Shown piece by piece: positions 32,376-40,965 of a stretch of DNA of 64,000 nt. Each line of letters begins with the position of its first letter. Position 1 is the first letter of the stretch. The DNA is from WS-11 sp035275545 (GTDB lineage: Bacteria > Eisenbacteria > RBG-16-71-46). The stretch is from contig DATEMP010000019.1 in the NCBI GenBank assembly GCA_035275545.1, positions 1 to 64,000 of the forward strand, written 5' to 3'. The notes below the pieces were generated by a model, which ran no database searches, had not been told where the DNA came from, and saw only the letters and a list, made by a program, of their open reading frames with translations. The position numbers were made by a program, and so were the translations under genes.

Positions 32376-33347
32376 TCAACGTCTTATTTGCGCGCAAAGG
32401 AAGACTGCGTCGCGGTGGTACTCAAGGAAGCCAGCCTGGGCGTCCGTGAACTGGCCGACGTCCACCCCCCGATCCGTCGGAACCCCCATTCTCTCAAGGG
32501 AGTCTAGATGAGCCACCGGCGATACGAGGAGCCGGCCATCTCGCTGGAAGGAAATGAACCCTCGATCGAACAAATGATCGATCGAAGGCGTTAGGAGGAG
32601 CCCATTCTCGCCAGTTAGGCGCTCCTGGTTCGTCGAATCTCGCCACGGCTTGATGTGGCTAGCCCGCAGATGCTCGGGACGTACGACACCCGTGACGCGG
32701 CAGCGCGACTCAATTCCCTGCACGCGGTCGCGAAACAGTCCCTGACCGCGTCGCGCGAGCACCAGAGCCTGTCTCTCTGTCTCGACCAACGTGTGGTCGT
32801 CTTGAATCCTCTTGCTGAGGTGCTCCTCCCAGAGCAGGACCTCCGGCGTGACAACGGGTGCCTGCTCGGCAACGACTTCCGTCCGGGCCACAACACCCAC
32901 GTCGCTGCCGAGTAGATCAGCAAGCGCAAACGCCAGCGGACGGGACAGCTCCGTGAGATAGATGCTCTGAACTCCACGCCCGTCTTTCAGCAGTGGTGAA
33001 TACCTGTCGGGCAAGAGAGGCCGGAGTTTCTCGATCCAATCGGCAGGCCGAAACGGAGTTCCGGCAGTGTGAAACTCAACATCCACGCGCCAGCCAATCG
33101 CATCCCAGTTTCTCCCTGCACTGCCAAACTCCGCGGGCTTCGGCGCCTCGTAGGCATGTGATCGCGCGATGCCAAATGTGCCGATGCGCGTGTCAGCGAA
33201 CGAGAAGATGAGATCGCCGGGGGCAACTTCACGCATGAACTCGTAGAAGGGGTTGCGTCCCCCCTTCTTGCGCTTAGGCGACCAGAGATACCCACCGCTC
33301 ACTTCGTAGCGATAGGTCTGGTTCTGGTTCACCCACCAATAGCGCAT
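32376..33347 (-). CDS. EVE-HNH modification-dependent restriction endonuclease (type IV-like)
   Basis: The 323-residue protein has an N-terminal EVE-like (PUA-fold) domain (about residues 1-150: MRYWWVNQNQTYRYEVSGGY, FYEFMREVAPGDLIFSF, GIARSHAYEAPKPAEF). A C-terminal HNH nuclease domain follows (about 205-275) with H231 (ASHIKPW), N248 (ENGLLL) and H258 (SIDHLFDRG). EVE-HNH architectures have been found among nucleases that cut DNA containing modified cytosine, so restriction of modified phage DNA is likely. It is a solo gene; CAGGAAC precedes the ATG. It sits at the left part of the lower-GC island beside a type IIG system. Confidence 0.85.
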   Translation of the reverse strand: MRYWWVNQNQTYRYEVSGGYLWSPKRKKGGRNPFYEFMREVAPGDLIFSFADTRIGTFGIARSHAYEAPKPAEFGSAGRNWDAIGWRVDVEFHTAGTPFRPADWIEKLRPLLPDRYSPLLKDGRGVQSIYLTELSRPLAFALADLLGSDVGVVARTEVVAEQAPVVTPEVLLWEEHLSKRIQDDHTLVETERQALVLARRGQGLFRDRVQGIESRCRVTGVVRPEHLRASHIKPWRDSTNQERLTGENGLLLTPSIDHLFDRGFISFQRDGRLLVSPVAHLDSLERMGVPTDRGVDVGQFTDAQAGFLEYHRDAVFLCAQIRR

Positions 33348-33474
33348 GGCGTGTTCCTGCAGAGTCCGAAAGTACTAGTCCTTCGCGCCAGTCACGAGCG
33401 GGACCAGGACTCGACCGAGTATTGGCGGCCAGCATGCAGCCTGCGGGGATCGGCCTTGGGGTGCCACCCCCGGC

Positions 33475-34434
33475 CTAGCGGTACAACGCTTTGATCCGCC
33501 CCCAGCTTGTTGATTTCGTGGCCACCGGCGCAAACCCAAACACCTGGATTCGGCAGTTGGTAACGTCGGCAACATAGATACTGCCGGCGAGGCTCACAGC
33601 AACTCCCCACGGATGGTTGAACTGACCGTTGCCGTCGCCAAAGGTTCCCCACATAGCCGCATAGGCCCCGCCACCCGTGAACTTCTGAACCCGGTGGCTA
33701 TCCGTGACGTAGATATCGCCTGCGGCATCGACGGTTACTCCATGGGGGAATTGGAACTGCCCGGCTCCAGTGCCGAATGAACCCCATTGGCCAAGATACG
33801 TGCCGGTGCCAGAGAATCTCTGTACTCGATGAGCGGTCGTGTCTGCCGCGTACACGTTGCCATCTGCGTCTGTTGCGAGTCCCCAAGGTGCCAGGAATTG
33901 TCCAGGGCCACTGCCGAAGGAACCCCACTCGCCCAAGAAGGTGCCCGTATCGGTGAATCTCTGGATACTGCGGCCCGACGCATTCACCACGTAGACATCG
34001 CCAGCTGGGCCAACCGTGATGGTGAGCGGAGTACTTCCCGCTCCATAAGAGTTCCACTTTGTGAGAAACATCCCATTGCTAGTGAATTTCTGGATCCGCC
34101 GATTGCCGAGGTCTACTACGTAGACGTTGCCGGAGGCATCGGTGTCCACGTCGGTGGGAATTGAGAATTGACCGTCCGCGTTGCCGCTTGATCCCCACTG
34201 ACCCAGATAGACGCCGGTGCCCGAGAACTTTTGGATTCGATTGTTATCTAGGACGTAAACGTTGCCGGCCGCATCCGTCGCTAGTGACCTAGGCAGGTAG
34301 AACTGTCCATCCCCGCCGCCCACGCTTCCCCATTGGGCGAGGTATTGTGGCGCTTGGGCGGCCGAAGGGCTGGCGGTCGAAGGGCCCAGGATCAGAACCC
34401 ATGCACAGCCTTTCAGAATTCGCCTTACCAACAT
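33475..34434 (-). CDS. secreted NHL-repeat beta-propeller ending in the WGxxKxxYR tag
   Basis: The 319-residue product has a signal peptide (hydrophobic core, then SAAQAPQ near 27) and six NHL repeats (VDLGNRRIQKFTSNGMFL, TDADGNVYAADTTAHRVQRF). It is built like the gene at 26100 but has clearly lower GC and different codon choice, so it may be a transferred paralogue. After the last blade the chain ends KSTSWGRIKALYR, matching the short C-terminal pattern of two other secreted proteins here. The ATG at 34434 follows AAGGAGG. Confidence 0.82.
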   Translation of the reverse strand: MLVRRILKGCAWVLILGPSTASPSAAQAPQYLAQWGSVGGGDGQFYLPRSLATDAAGNVYVLDNNRIQKFSGTGVYLGQWGSSGNADGQFSIPTDVDTDASGNVYVVDLGNRRIQKFTSNGMFLTKWNSYGAGSTPLTITVGPAGDVYVVNASGRSIQRFTDTGTFLGEWGSFGSGPGQFLAPWGLATDADGNVYAADTTAHRVQRFSGTGTYLGQWGSFGTGAGQFQFPHGVTVDAAGDIYVTDSHRVQKFTGGGAYAAMWGTFGDGNGQFNHPWGVAVSLAGSIYVADVTNCRIQVFGFAPVATKSTSWGRIKALYR

Positions 34435-34700
34435 GACCGGCCTCCTTGCCGTATGCCGCGCCTGCAGGATGCGGGCTGACAGGTTCTGGACCTGCTACCC
34501 CGTTCCGGACGGCGCAGAGTAACGCTCCAGCCTGGAATCGTCGGAGGTTTCTCTGCGCGGGCCCCCTGTCCACCTCGCGAGTCGCTCGCGGGGGACATCT
34601 AACCCCAAGCATCGAACGAGCTCAACGTTTGGCCGCAACTTTGGTCTGGAGGTCGGTCGAACTAGTTGCATCATTGCGACATCGGCAGTCAATTAGAGGC

Positions 34701-35438
34701 ATGGCACGTTGGCTGGTGCAGTTGGATGGGGAACCGAGCGATCTCGAGGAGTTTCCGTTTTGGTTCCCGGACGGCGAAATCCACGCCGTTGAAGAGACCA
34801 AGAACGTCTACCTGACAGGCCCCGCTCTTGAGGCGTTTGCAGATGCAGACCGGGTTCATGAGTCTGCTCTGCAGGTACTAGACGAATGTTCTGCAGTTAT
34901 CAGCCTCCTTTGGCCGAGCTTCGTGCGCCCACGGATCGCGCGAGTTATTCGTGAGACAGACGACGGCACACGCCAATCAACCACATTCGTTGCCGGCTCG
35001 GTTACCGTTCGTTCGAAGGTGCGTGCGGCTCTCAGCACATCGAGCGACGAGGACGGCCGACGTCACGCGACACAAACGCAGGCGCAGCTGCTCTTATTAG
35101 CCTCACGCTCTGACGAACATCTTCGGGCGGCGCTTTCTGTATGGGCCGACCCCCTCCGAACCTGGCCGCGACTGTTCCGCATACTTGAGGAAGTCGAGGC
35201 GCATCTTGGGAAGCAGCTTCAGAAGGTCGGAATTTGCAGCAACAACCAACGGGAACGGTTCACCCGTTCCGCAAATGCCGCGGAGATCTCGGGAAGGGAT
35301 TCACGTCACGCTCTCGGGAAGTCAAACCCGCCCAAGAGTCCTATGAATCTCCCCGAGGCAGTCGGTTTTATTGGGGGTGTCTTGCAATCAGTGCTTCTGA
35401 GAGCAGGACCGGTACCCCACGACGGCCCTCCGACGTGA
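34701..35438 (+). CDS. hypothetical protein
   Basis: The product is 245 residues, with the start at ATG 34701 (AGAGG upstream) beginning MARWLVQLDGEPSDLEEFPF. The first half is a mixed alpha/beta domain; the second half is helical and ends in RFTRSANAAEISGRDSRHALG. That RxANxxxxSGxxxRHA-type string I associate with many unassigned proteins but no known function. There is no signal peptide, membrane segment or nuclease motif. It is GC-poorer than the core genes. Its position inside the island suggests an accessory or defence role, which is inference only. Confidence 0.6.
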   Translation: MARWLVQLDGEPSDLEEFPFWFPDGEIHAVEETKNVYLTGPALEAFADADRVHESALQVLDECSAVISLLWPSFVRPRIARVIRETDDGTRQSTTFVAGSVTVRSKVRAALSTSSDEDGRRHATQTQAQLLLLASRSDEHLRAALSVWADPLRTWPRLFRILEEVEAHLGKQLQKVGICSNNQRERFTRSANAAEISGRDSRHALGKSNPPKSPMNLPEAVGFIGGVLQSVLLRAGPVPHDGPPT

Positions 35439-35792
35439 TCAACGTCTCAGGTATCTGGCGACACTGGGATGGCCGGCGCGACTAGTAGCCGGATGGCCGA
35501 CTCTCTCCAATACATCGGGCTCTCGCGCGGGCCGGCGTTTGCAAGGACGACGCCCTGGGCCTCTTGTGCTCGGATAGGGAACAGCCGACGAACGTGGACG
35601 ATGAGGGGGCTGGCGCCCGAGAGGACGCTCGCGAAAAGAACACCTTGGCCTGGAGTCCGCGAGGTTCCGCCATAGGCCACCGAGTAACCGCCGGCGTCGT
35701 GCCAGCAAGTCTCGAACGTGGACCTTCAATGCGAAAGACCGTACCCTACACGGGGACAGCAGACGTGGAGAGGTCGGGAATACAGTGCAGCC
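35439..35792. other. 354-base intergenic stretch
   Basis: No convincing gene on either strand; the short frames present lack codon bias and start signals. It contains an 18/20 match (35541-35560) to the loop and 3' arm of the csp terminator, within an imperfect hairpin. Confidence 0.45.
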
Positions 35793-36044
35793 ATGAGAGC
35801 GACGATGTTCAAGAGGACGAGCCCCAAGTACTTGGAGGCACTTGAGTCGCTCCCTGAGGAGTTACGCCCCATCTACCACCGGCTCGTTGAGGAATATGCG
35901 TTCCACACCGATGTGAGCTACGGGCGCGGCTATGTTGCATACCGTGTGCTCGCCGCGCTCGTCCGGGACGGGTGGAGGCCAACCGAAGACGGTGGGCCCC
36001 CGAACGAACATCCCGCCACTGACCAGTCAACGCGCAGGACGTGA
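35793..36044 (+). CDS. small hypothetical protein
   Basis: This 83-residue protein is helical in its first two thirds (SPKYLEALESLPEELRPIYH, LVEEYAFHTDVSYGRGYVAY, VLAALVRDGWRP) with a polar tail. The regular amphipathic pattern makes it likely to be real. ATG 35793 or ATG 35805 could be the start; neither has a strong Shine-Dalgarno. No family is recognised. It lies between two gene-poor stretches in the island. Confidence 0.5.
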   Translation: MRATMFKRTSPKYLEALESLPEELRPIYHRLVEEYAFHTDVSYGRGYVAYRVLAALVRDGWRPTEDGGPPNEHPATDQSTRRT

Positions 36045-36401
36045 CAGCGACAGATGCTCGATCGACCTTAGGCCGTCGCTCGCGGGAATAGATCCAGCAA
36101 GCTGTCACAGGTCGTCCAGTGAGCCCACGCGCTTAGTCCGACCGATGCTCGGATCACTCGCCAATCAATCTGCGGGCGGCCGGGCTCGAGAGGGCAGCAT
36201 GGGACTCAAGTGCCTCGCTTCAAGCGGGAGTGTCGTCGCGACCTCTTCGAATGCAAGGTGGAGTTCGGCCGCCTATTTGCCAGCCCGGGCGGGTCTCAGA
36301 GGCGGTTCTACTGCGCACTCCCTGACACCTGCTTCGCTCTCAGCCGCCCTGCCGTGGCCAAACTTCTTCGCCTCATCGCAAGCTGGTAGTGTGGCGGCCC
36401 T
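36045..36401. other. 357-base intergenic stretch upstream of the type IIG gene
   Basis: No supported gene. A frame open from 36123 to 36389 (a possible GTG at 36210 would give about 59 residues, Cys/Arg-rich) could be a relic, but it lacks a start signal. TAGTGT at 36387-36392 lies 9 bases before the type IIG ATG and may be its -10 box. Confidence 0.4.
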
Positions 36402-39400
36402 ATGCCCGCGCCGCCCAAGCTGTTGGAGCTAGTCGCTCGCTTTCGCGAGCAACAGGAAGCTTACACTTCCGGCCGGTACAAGGAGGCCCAACTCCGGAAA
36501 GAGTTCGTCGACCCGCTCCTACGCCTCTTGGGCTGGGACGTTGAGAACGAGCAGGGCTATGCCGAGCCGTACAAGGAAGTCATCCACGAGGACACCCTCA
36601 AGACCGCTTCCGGAACGAAGGCGCCAGATTACGGCCTTCGAATAGGCGGTGTCTTGAAGTACCTCATTGAGGCTAAAGAGCCATCGGTCAACCTGAAGGA
36701 CGACCCATCGCCGGCGTACCAGCTCCGGCGTTACGCTTGGAACGCGAAGCTCCCGCTCTCGATCCTCACCGACTTTGAAGAGTTCGCGGTGTACGACTGC
36801 CGCTTCCAGCCGTTCGAGAAGGACAAGGCGTCCGTCGCTCGCGTCATGTACTTGCGCTTCGACGAACTTCGGGAACACTGGGACGAGATCTACGGCATCT
36901 TCTCCCGCGAGGCAATTCTCCGCGGCGCATTCGATCGTTTTGCGGCCTCAAGCGCCAAGAAACGCGGAACGGCCGAAGTCGACAATGCCTTCCTCGCGGA
37001 GGTCGCGAACTGGCGCAAACTCCTCGCCACGAACGTCGCTGCACGCAACCCTGCGCTGCAAGAGCGCGAGCTGAACTTCGTAGTCCAACGGACGATCGAC
37101 CGAATCATCTTCCTGCGGATCTGCGAAGACCGCGGCATTGAGACCCCGAACCGGCTGCGTGAGGCGAGCGAAGGTCCCGGGGTCTACGAGCGTCTGTCCG
37201 ACCTGTTTCGTTCTGCTGACGACCGCTACAACTCTGGTCTCTTTCATTTCAAGAGTGAGCAGGGACGCGACGAGGCCCCCGACAGCCTGACTCTTGGCGT
37301 CGCGATCGACGACGGGCCGCTTCGCCAGATCTTGAAGTCAATGTACTACCCGGAATCGCCGTACGAGTTCTCGGTGCTCCCTCCTGAGATCCTCGGACAT
37401 GTCTACGAGCAGTTGCTGGGTAGCGTCATTCGGCTGTCACCCAAGCGCCGAGTCCAGATCGAAGAGAAACCACGAGTTCGCAAGGCCGGCGGCGTGTACT
37501 ACACGCCCAAGTCGGTGGTCGACTACATCGTGCGTCGGACAGTCGGGCTGCAGCTCGAAGGCAAGAAGCCTGGGGCGCAGGTCAGCCGGCTTAGAATCGT
37601 CGATACCTCGTGCGGCTCTGGATCGTTCCTCATCGCCGCATACCAGTACCTTCTAGACTGGTACCGCGACCGCTACGTCGAGGCTGGCCCCGAGCGTTAC
37701 CGGACCCAGCTCCACGAAGTCGGCCCAAATAGCTGGCGACTGTCGACTCCTGAGCGCAAGCGGATCTTGCTCAACCACGTTTTCGGAGTCGACATCGACG
37801 CGCAGGCCGTCGAGGTTACGAAGCTCTCGCTGGTCCTAAAAGTGCTCGAAGGTGAGAACGATCAAAGCATCACGCGACAGATTCAGCTGCTTCACGACCG
37901 CGCGTTGCCTGACCTCGAAAGGAACATCAAGTGCGGCAACACGCTGATAGAGCCAGCAGTCGTCAGCCACAGCCTTTTCCCAGACCAGCAGCTCATGGAG
38001 CGCATCAATCCGTTCGACTGGAACGCTGAGTTCCCCGAGATCATGGGCCGGGGTGGATTCGACTGCGTGATCGGGAATCCGCCCTACATCAGGATTCAGA
38101 CCCTAAGCGAGGTCGCGCCAGAAGAGGCCGAGATGTACAAGCGACTGTACCGCTCAGCGGCCACTGGCAACTTTGACATCTACGTGGCCTTCGTGGAGAA
38201 GGCCCTGAGTCTGTTGGTTCCGACGGGGCGGATGGGTTTCATCGTTCCGAGCAAGTTCTTTACAACGGACTACGGCCAGGCGCTGCGCTCACTTCTGACG
38301 TCCCGCCCTCTCCTTCAAGAAGTTATCGACTTTGGACACGAACAGATCTTCAACAACGCCACTACGTACACGTGCCTCCTGTTCGCGGGTCCGACGCCAA
38401 CGGACGGCGTCGACTACGCGAAAGTTGACTCGATTTCGCTTCCTCTCGTCCCGCCTCCGTTCCGTCGAATCCCATCCGAGCAGATGACCGCCGGTTCCTG
38501 GACCTTCCGATCAGACAAGGGTCAGACTATCGCGGCCAAGTTGGCTCAGCATAGCGCTCCTCTCCTGGCGCTTCCGGCTGAGATGTCGAGGGGATCGAGC
38601 ACCGGCGACGACGAGACCTTCATTCTGACACGGAGCGGTCGGGAGCTGGTGACGCGACAGGGCAAGGCAGTCCAAATCGAGGCCGACCTGTTACGGAGTC
38701 CCATTAGCGCGAGTGATTTTGGTCGCTACTGGTTCCGTGCGCCCGAAATGGACGTGATCATTTTTCCGTATCGCAACGCCAGGCACGGTTTCGAGTTGAT
38801 TCCGGAAAGCGACCTCAAACGGAGTTATCCGCGGGCGTACGAGTACCTACACTCACGCAAGAAGCAGCTTACTGCTCGTGCTCAGTACCAGGAGTGGTGG
38901 GCATACAGCGCTCCTCGCAACCTTGAAGTGCATGAGCGCGCCCAGATGCTTGTCCCTCTGTTGGCAGATCGCGGACTCGTTGGCGAACTCTCCGGTCACA
39001 CTGGCGGCTATTGCCTGATGGCGAGCGGCGGCTTCAGCATCACCGTCGACACGACACGAACGAGACTCTCACCGCGCTACGTGCTAGGGCTGCTCAACTC
39101 GTCGCTTCTGTTTTGGCAGCTCAAACACATTAGCAACAAGTTTCGCGGCGGCTACGTCACCTGCACCAAGCAGTACGTCGGAACTCTTCCAGTCCGACTG
39201 CTCGACCTGGACGACGCCGAGCAGCGAGACGATCACGATCAGATCGTTTCCCTGGTCGGTAAGCTCGTTGGGATTACGTCGGAGCGCAATGCGGCGACGA
39301 TCCCTTCAGACGCGACTATGCTCGACCGCCAGCTCGCTATCGCCGAGCGCGAACTCGACGACGCGGTGTTTGCGCTGTACGGGCTGACAATGGATGAAGC

Positions 39401-39458
39401 CTACGGCGTGAAGGCGGAGCTGGCTAAGCCGACCCTGGATTCGCTAGCCGTCGAGTAG
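36402..39458 (+). CDS. type IIG restriction-modification enzyme (Eco57I-like N6-adenine methyltransferase with N-terminal nuclease)
   Basis: The 1018-residue single-chain R-M protein has an N-terminal PD-(D/E)xK nuclease domain (about residues 1-170) with D76 (APDYGLRI) and E90-A-K92 (YLIEAKEP). A helical linker follows. The gamma-class adenine methyltransferase core has motif I TSCGSGSFLIAAYQYL near 403 and motif IV CVIGNPPYIR near 555. The C-terminal TaqI-like target recognition part is about 690-1000, with LLNSSLLFWQLKHISNKFRGGY. Cutting and protection are thus in one protein. Length and order fit type IIG enzymes; BREX PglX lacks such a nuclease. Lower GC than flanks points to transfer. 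Confidence 0.88.
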   Translation: MPAPPKLLELVARFREQQEAYTSGRYKEAQLRKEFVDPLLRLLGWDVENEQGYAEPYKEVIHEDTLKTASGTKAPDYGLRIGGVLKYLIEAKEPSVNLKDDPSPAYQLRRYAWNAKLPLSILTDFEEFAVYDCRFQPFEKDKASVARVMYLRFDELREHWDEIYGIFSREAILRGAFDRFAASSAKKRGTAEVDNAFLAEVANWRKLLATNVAARNPALQERELNFVVQRTIDRIIFLRICEDRGIETPNRLREASEGPGVYERLSDLFRSADDRYNSGLFHFKSEQGRDEAPDSLTLGVAIDDGPLRQILKSMYYPESPYEFSVLPPEILGHVYEQLLGSVIRLSPKRRVQIEEKPRVRKAGGVYYTPKSVVDYIVRRTVGLQLEGKKPGAQVSRLRIVDTSCGSGSFLIAAYQYLLDWYRDRYVEAGPERYRTQLHEVGPNSWRLSTPERKRILLNHVFGVDIDAQAVEVTKLSLVLKVLEGENDQSITRQIQLLHDRALPDLERNIKCGNTLIEPAVVSHSLFPDQQLMERINPFDWNAEFPEIMGRGGFDCVIGNPPYIRIQTLSEVAPEEAEMYKRLYRSAATGNFDIYVAFVEKALSLLVPTGRMGFIVPSKFFTTDYGQALRSLLTSRPLLQEVIDFGHEQIFNNATTYTCLLFAGPTPTDGVDYAKVDSISLPLVPPPFRRIPSEQMTAGSWTFRSDKGQTIAAKLAQHSAPLLALPAEMSRGSSTGDDETFILTRSGRELVTRQGKAVQIEADLLRSPISASDFGRYWFRAPEMDVIIFPYRNARHGFELIPESDLKRSYPRAYEYLHSRKKQLTARAQYQEWWAYSAPRNLEVHERAQMLVPLLADRGLVGELSGHTGGYCLMASGGFSITVDTTRTRLSPRYVLGLLNSSLLFWQLKHISNKFRGGYVTCTKQYVGTLPVRLLDLDDAEQRDDHDQIVSLVGKLVGITSERNAATIPSDATMLDRQLAIAERELDDAVFALYGLTMDEAYGVKAELAKPTLDSLAVE

Positions 39459-39636
39459 CGGCAGCCAACGTCTATCTGGCACGCGCGACAAGGCCGCACT
39501 CGCGTCAACAGGTGATGGCTACCAAAGACTGGGCATGCGGCACCGGCAGTAGTTGTCGTGCCGGGTTCTAACCGAACAGCCCACCGCACTGAAGTTCGTT
39601 GTCACCCAACAATGCGACCGCAAGTAAGGAGGGTGG

Positions 39637-40929
39637 GTGGCCCTTGATTTCGTGTTAGACGCCTCTACACACACGCCGTTCCCCGTGGCGCCTGACTCAT
39701 TCGGCTGTCACACAGCGGTTCTCGCTCAATCCGGATCCGGCAAGTCATTCCTTGTCGGCAGAGTTATTGAGGAGCTGGTTCTGAAGTCAAAGGCGCGAGT
39801 AGTCGTTCTTGACCCAAACTCGGACTTTGTCCGACTACCTGAAGTCAACGAGACCGCATGGAAAGACGCCAGGCTACAGCAGTGGTTTCCGCCTGGTGAC
39901 ACCGTGAGTTCGTTCAAGGCGGCATGGGCCACGGTTCGCCCCATCGTCGTGACAAATCGTAACCTTCCCGGCGTGCGACCCCTGAGGATCTCTTGGGGCG
40001 CCCTCACTGATACAGAGAGGGCGGCTATCCTCGACCTCGATCCCGCGAAACGGCCCCATGTCTATTGGACGTTGCTTCTTGCCGACGAGCTTGCGCGCAC
40101 GCGGTGGGATGCGACAAGCGAAGCTGATTACGATTTCGAGCATTTCCGCAAAGCCACTGATGATGTGTGCGACTTTCTCCTTGGAGCAGAGGGTCCCGCT
40201 GACGTTGCGGCGATGCCAATCGCGTCAACCCTTCGTGATGCTGGCACCGATGCGGCTCTTGAGTTTCGCACATTGGCGACTTCAATGGCCGAGATGGATA
40301 TTTGGCATGCTGTTGGCGATGACACGCCCGACATCGCGACGATTGTGACCGACGGCGCAGGCGGACCGTCGGTCGTGATCATTGACCTCTTATCTGTTGA
40401 GTCGCAAACTGCTCGGCTTGTGTTAACGGGTCGCGCGATTGCGGAGATTTGGAATAGTGCTCGCAGAGGCTACAGCGAAGCACTTCGCGACATCGATGAC
40501 CCCGATCTGCGCGTTCCAACGATCATCGTGATCGATGAGGCTCACAACCTTGTGCCGACAACGCGCTCGTCACCTGCCGCAGAACGCATCGCAAGCGACC
40601 TGATACGCATCGCGGCAGAAGGACGCAAGTTTGGGCTGTTCCTCCTGGTAATCACGCAGCGCCCCCGGAAGCTCGATGCCAGCATTCTTTCGGAGTGTGA
40701 TGGGCTCATGCTTATGAGAATGACCAATGAGAGCGACCTCCGCTCCGCGGCGGAGCTGTTTGGGTTCCTAGATGCGAGCGTTGCACGCACCTCCATGAAC
40801 CTCAACGTAGGCGATGTTCTTCTGCAAGGGCGATTGGGCTCGAGCGCGACCGTCTACCACGTGGCCCCAAGGCGCACGAAGGAAGGTGGGAGGAGTCTCG
40901 ATTCGAAGCACTGGACGGTGCCGTACTAG
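39637..40929 (+). CDS. HerA/DUF87-family P-loop ATPase
   Basis: The 430-residue ATPase has Walker A QSGSGKSFLVGRVIEEL (about residue 31) and Walker B TIIVIDEAHNLVP (about 295-307), the latter typical of HerA/FtsK-like hexameric translocases. The arginine-rich VITQRPRKLDASILSECDGL stretch is also a HerA signature. HerA proteins pump DNA and, in phage defence, pair with SIR2, DUF4297 or NurA nucleases. No such partner lies here; a SAM methyltransferase follows 36 bases later. The start is GTG 39637 with AGGAGG just upstream. A link to the type IIG gene 178 bases before it is possible. Confidence 0.85.
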   Translation: MALDFVLDASTHTPFPVAPDSFGCHTAVLAQSGSGKSFLVGRVIEELVLKSKARVVVLDPNSDFVRLPEVNETAWKDARLQQWFPPGDTVSSFKAAWATVRPIVVTNRNLPGVRPLRISWGALTDTERAAILDLDPAKRPHVYWTLLLADELARTRWDATSEADYDFEHFRKATDDVCDFLLGAEGPADVAAMPIASTLRDAGTDAALEFRTLATSMAEMDIWHAVGDDTPDIATIVTDGAGGPSVVIIDLLSVESQTARLVLTGRAIAEIWNSARRGYSEALRDIDDPDLRVPTIIVIDEAHNLVPTTRSSPAAERIASDLIRIAAEGRKFGLFLLVITQRPRKLDASILSECDGLMLMRMTNESDLRSAAELFGFLDASVARTSMNLNVGDVLLQGRLGSSATVYHVAPRRTKEGGRSLDSKHWTVPY

Positions 40930-40965
40930 GCACGACAGGTGACCGTATACTGAGGACTGGCCGCT

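Noticed and set aside
36123..36389. 88-codon frame before the type IIG gene
   Set aside because: It lacks a start with a ribosome site and has no family; kept as a possible relic only.
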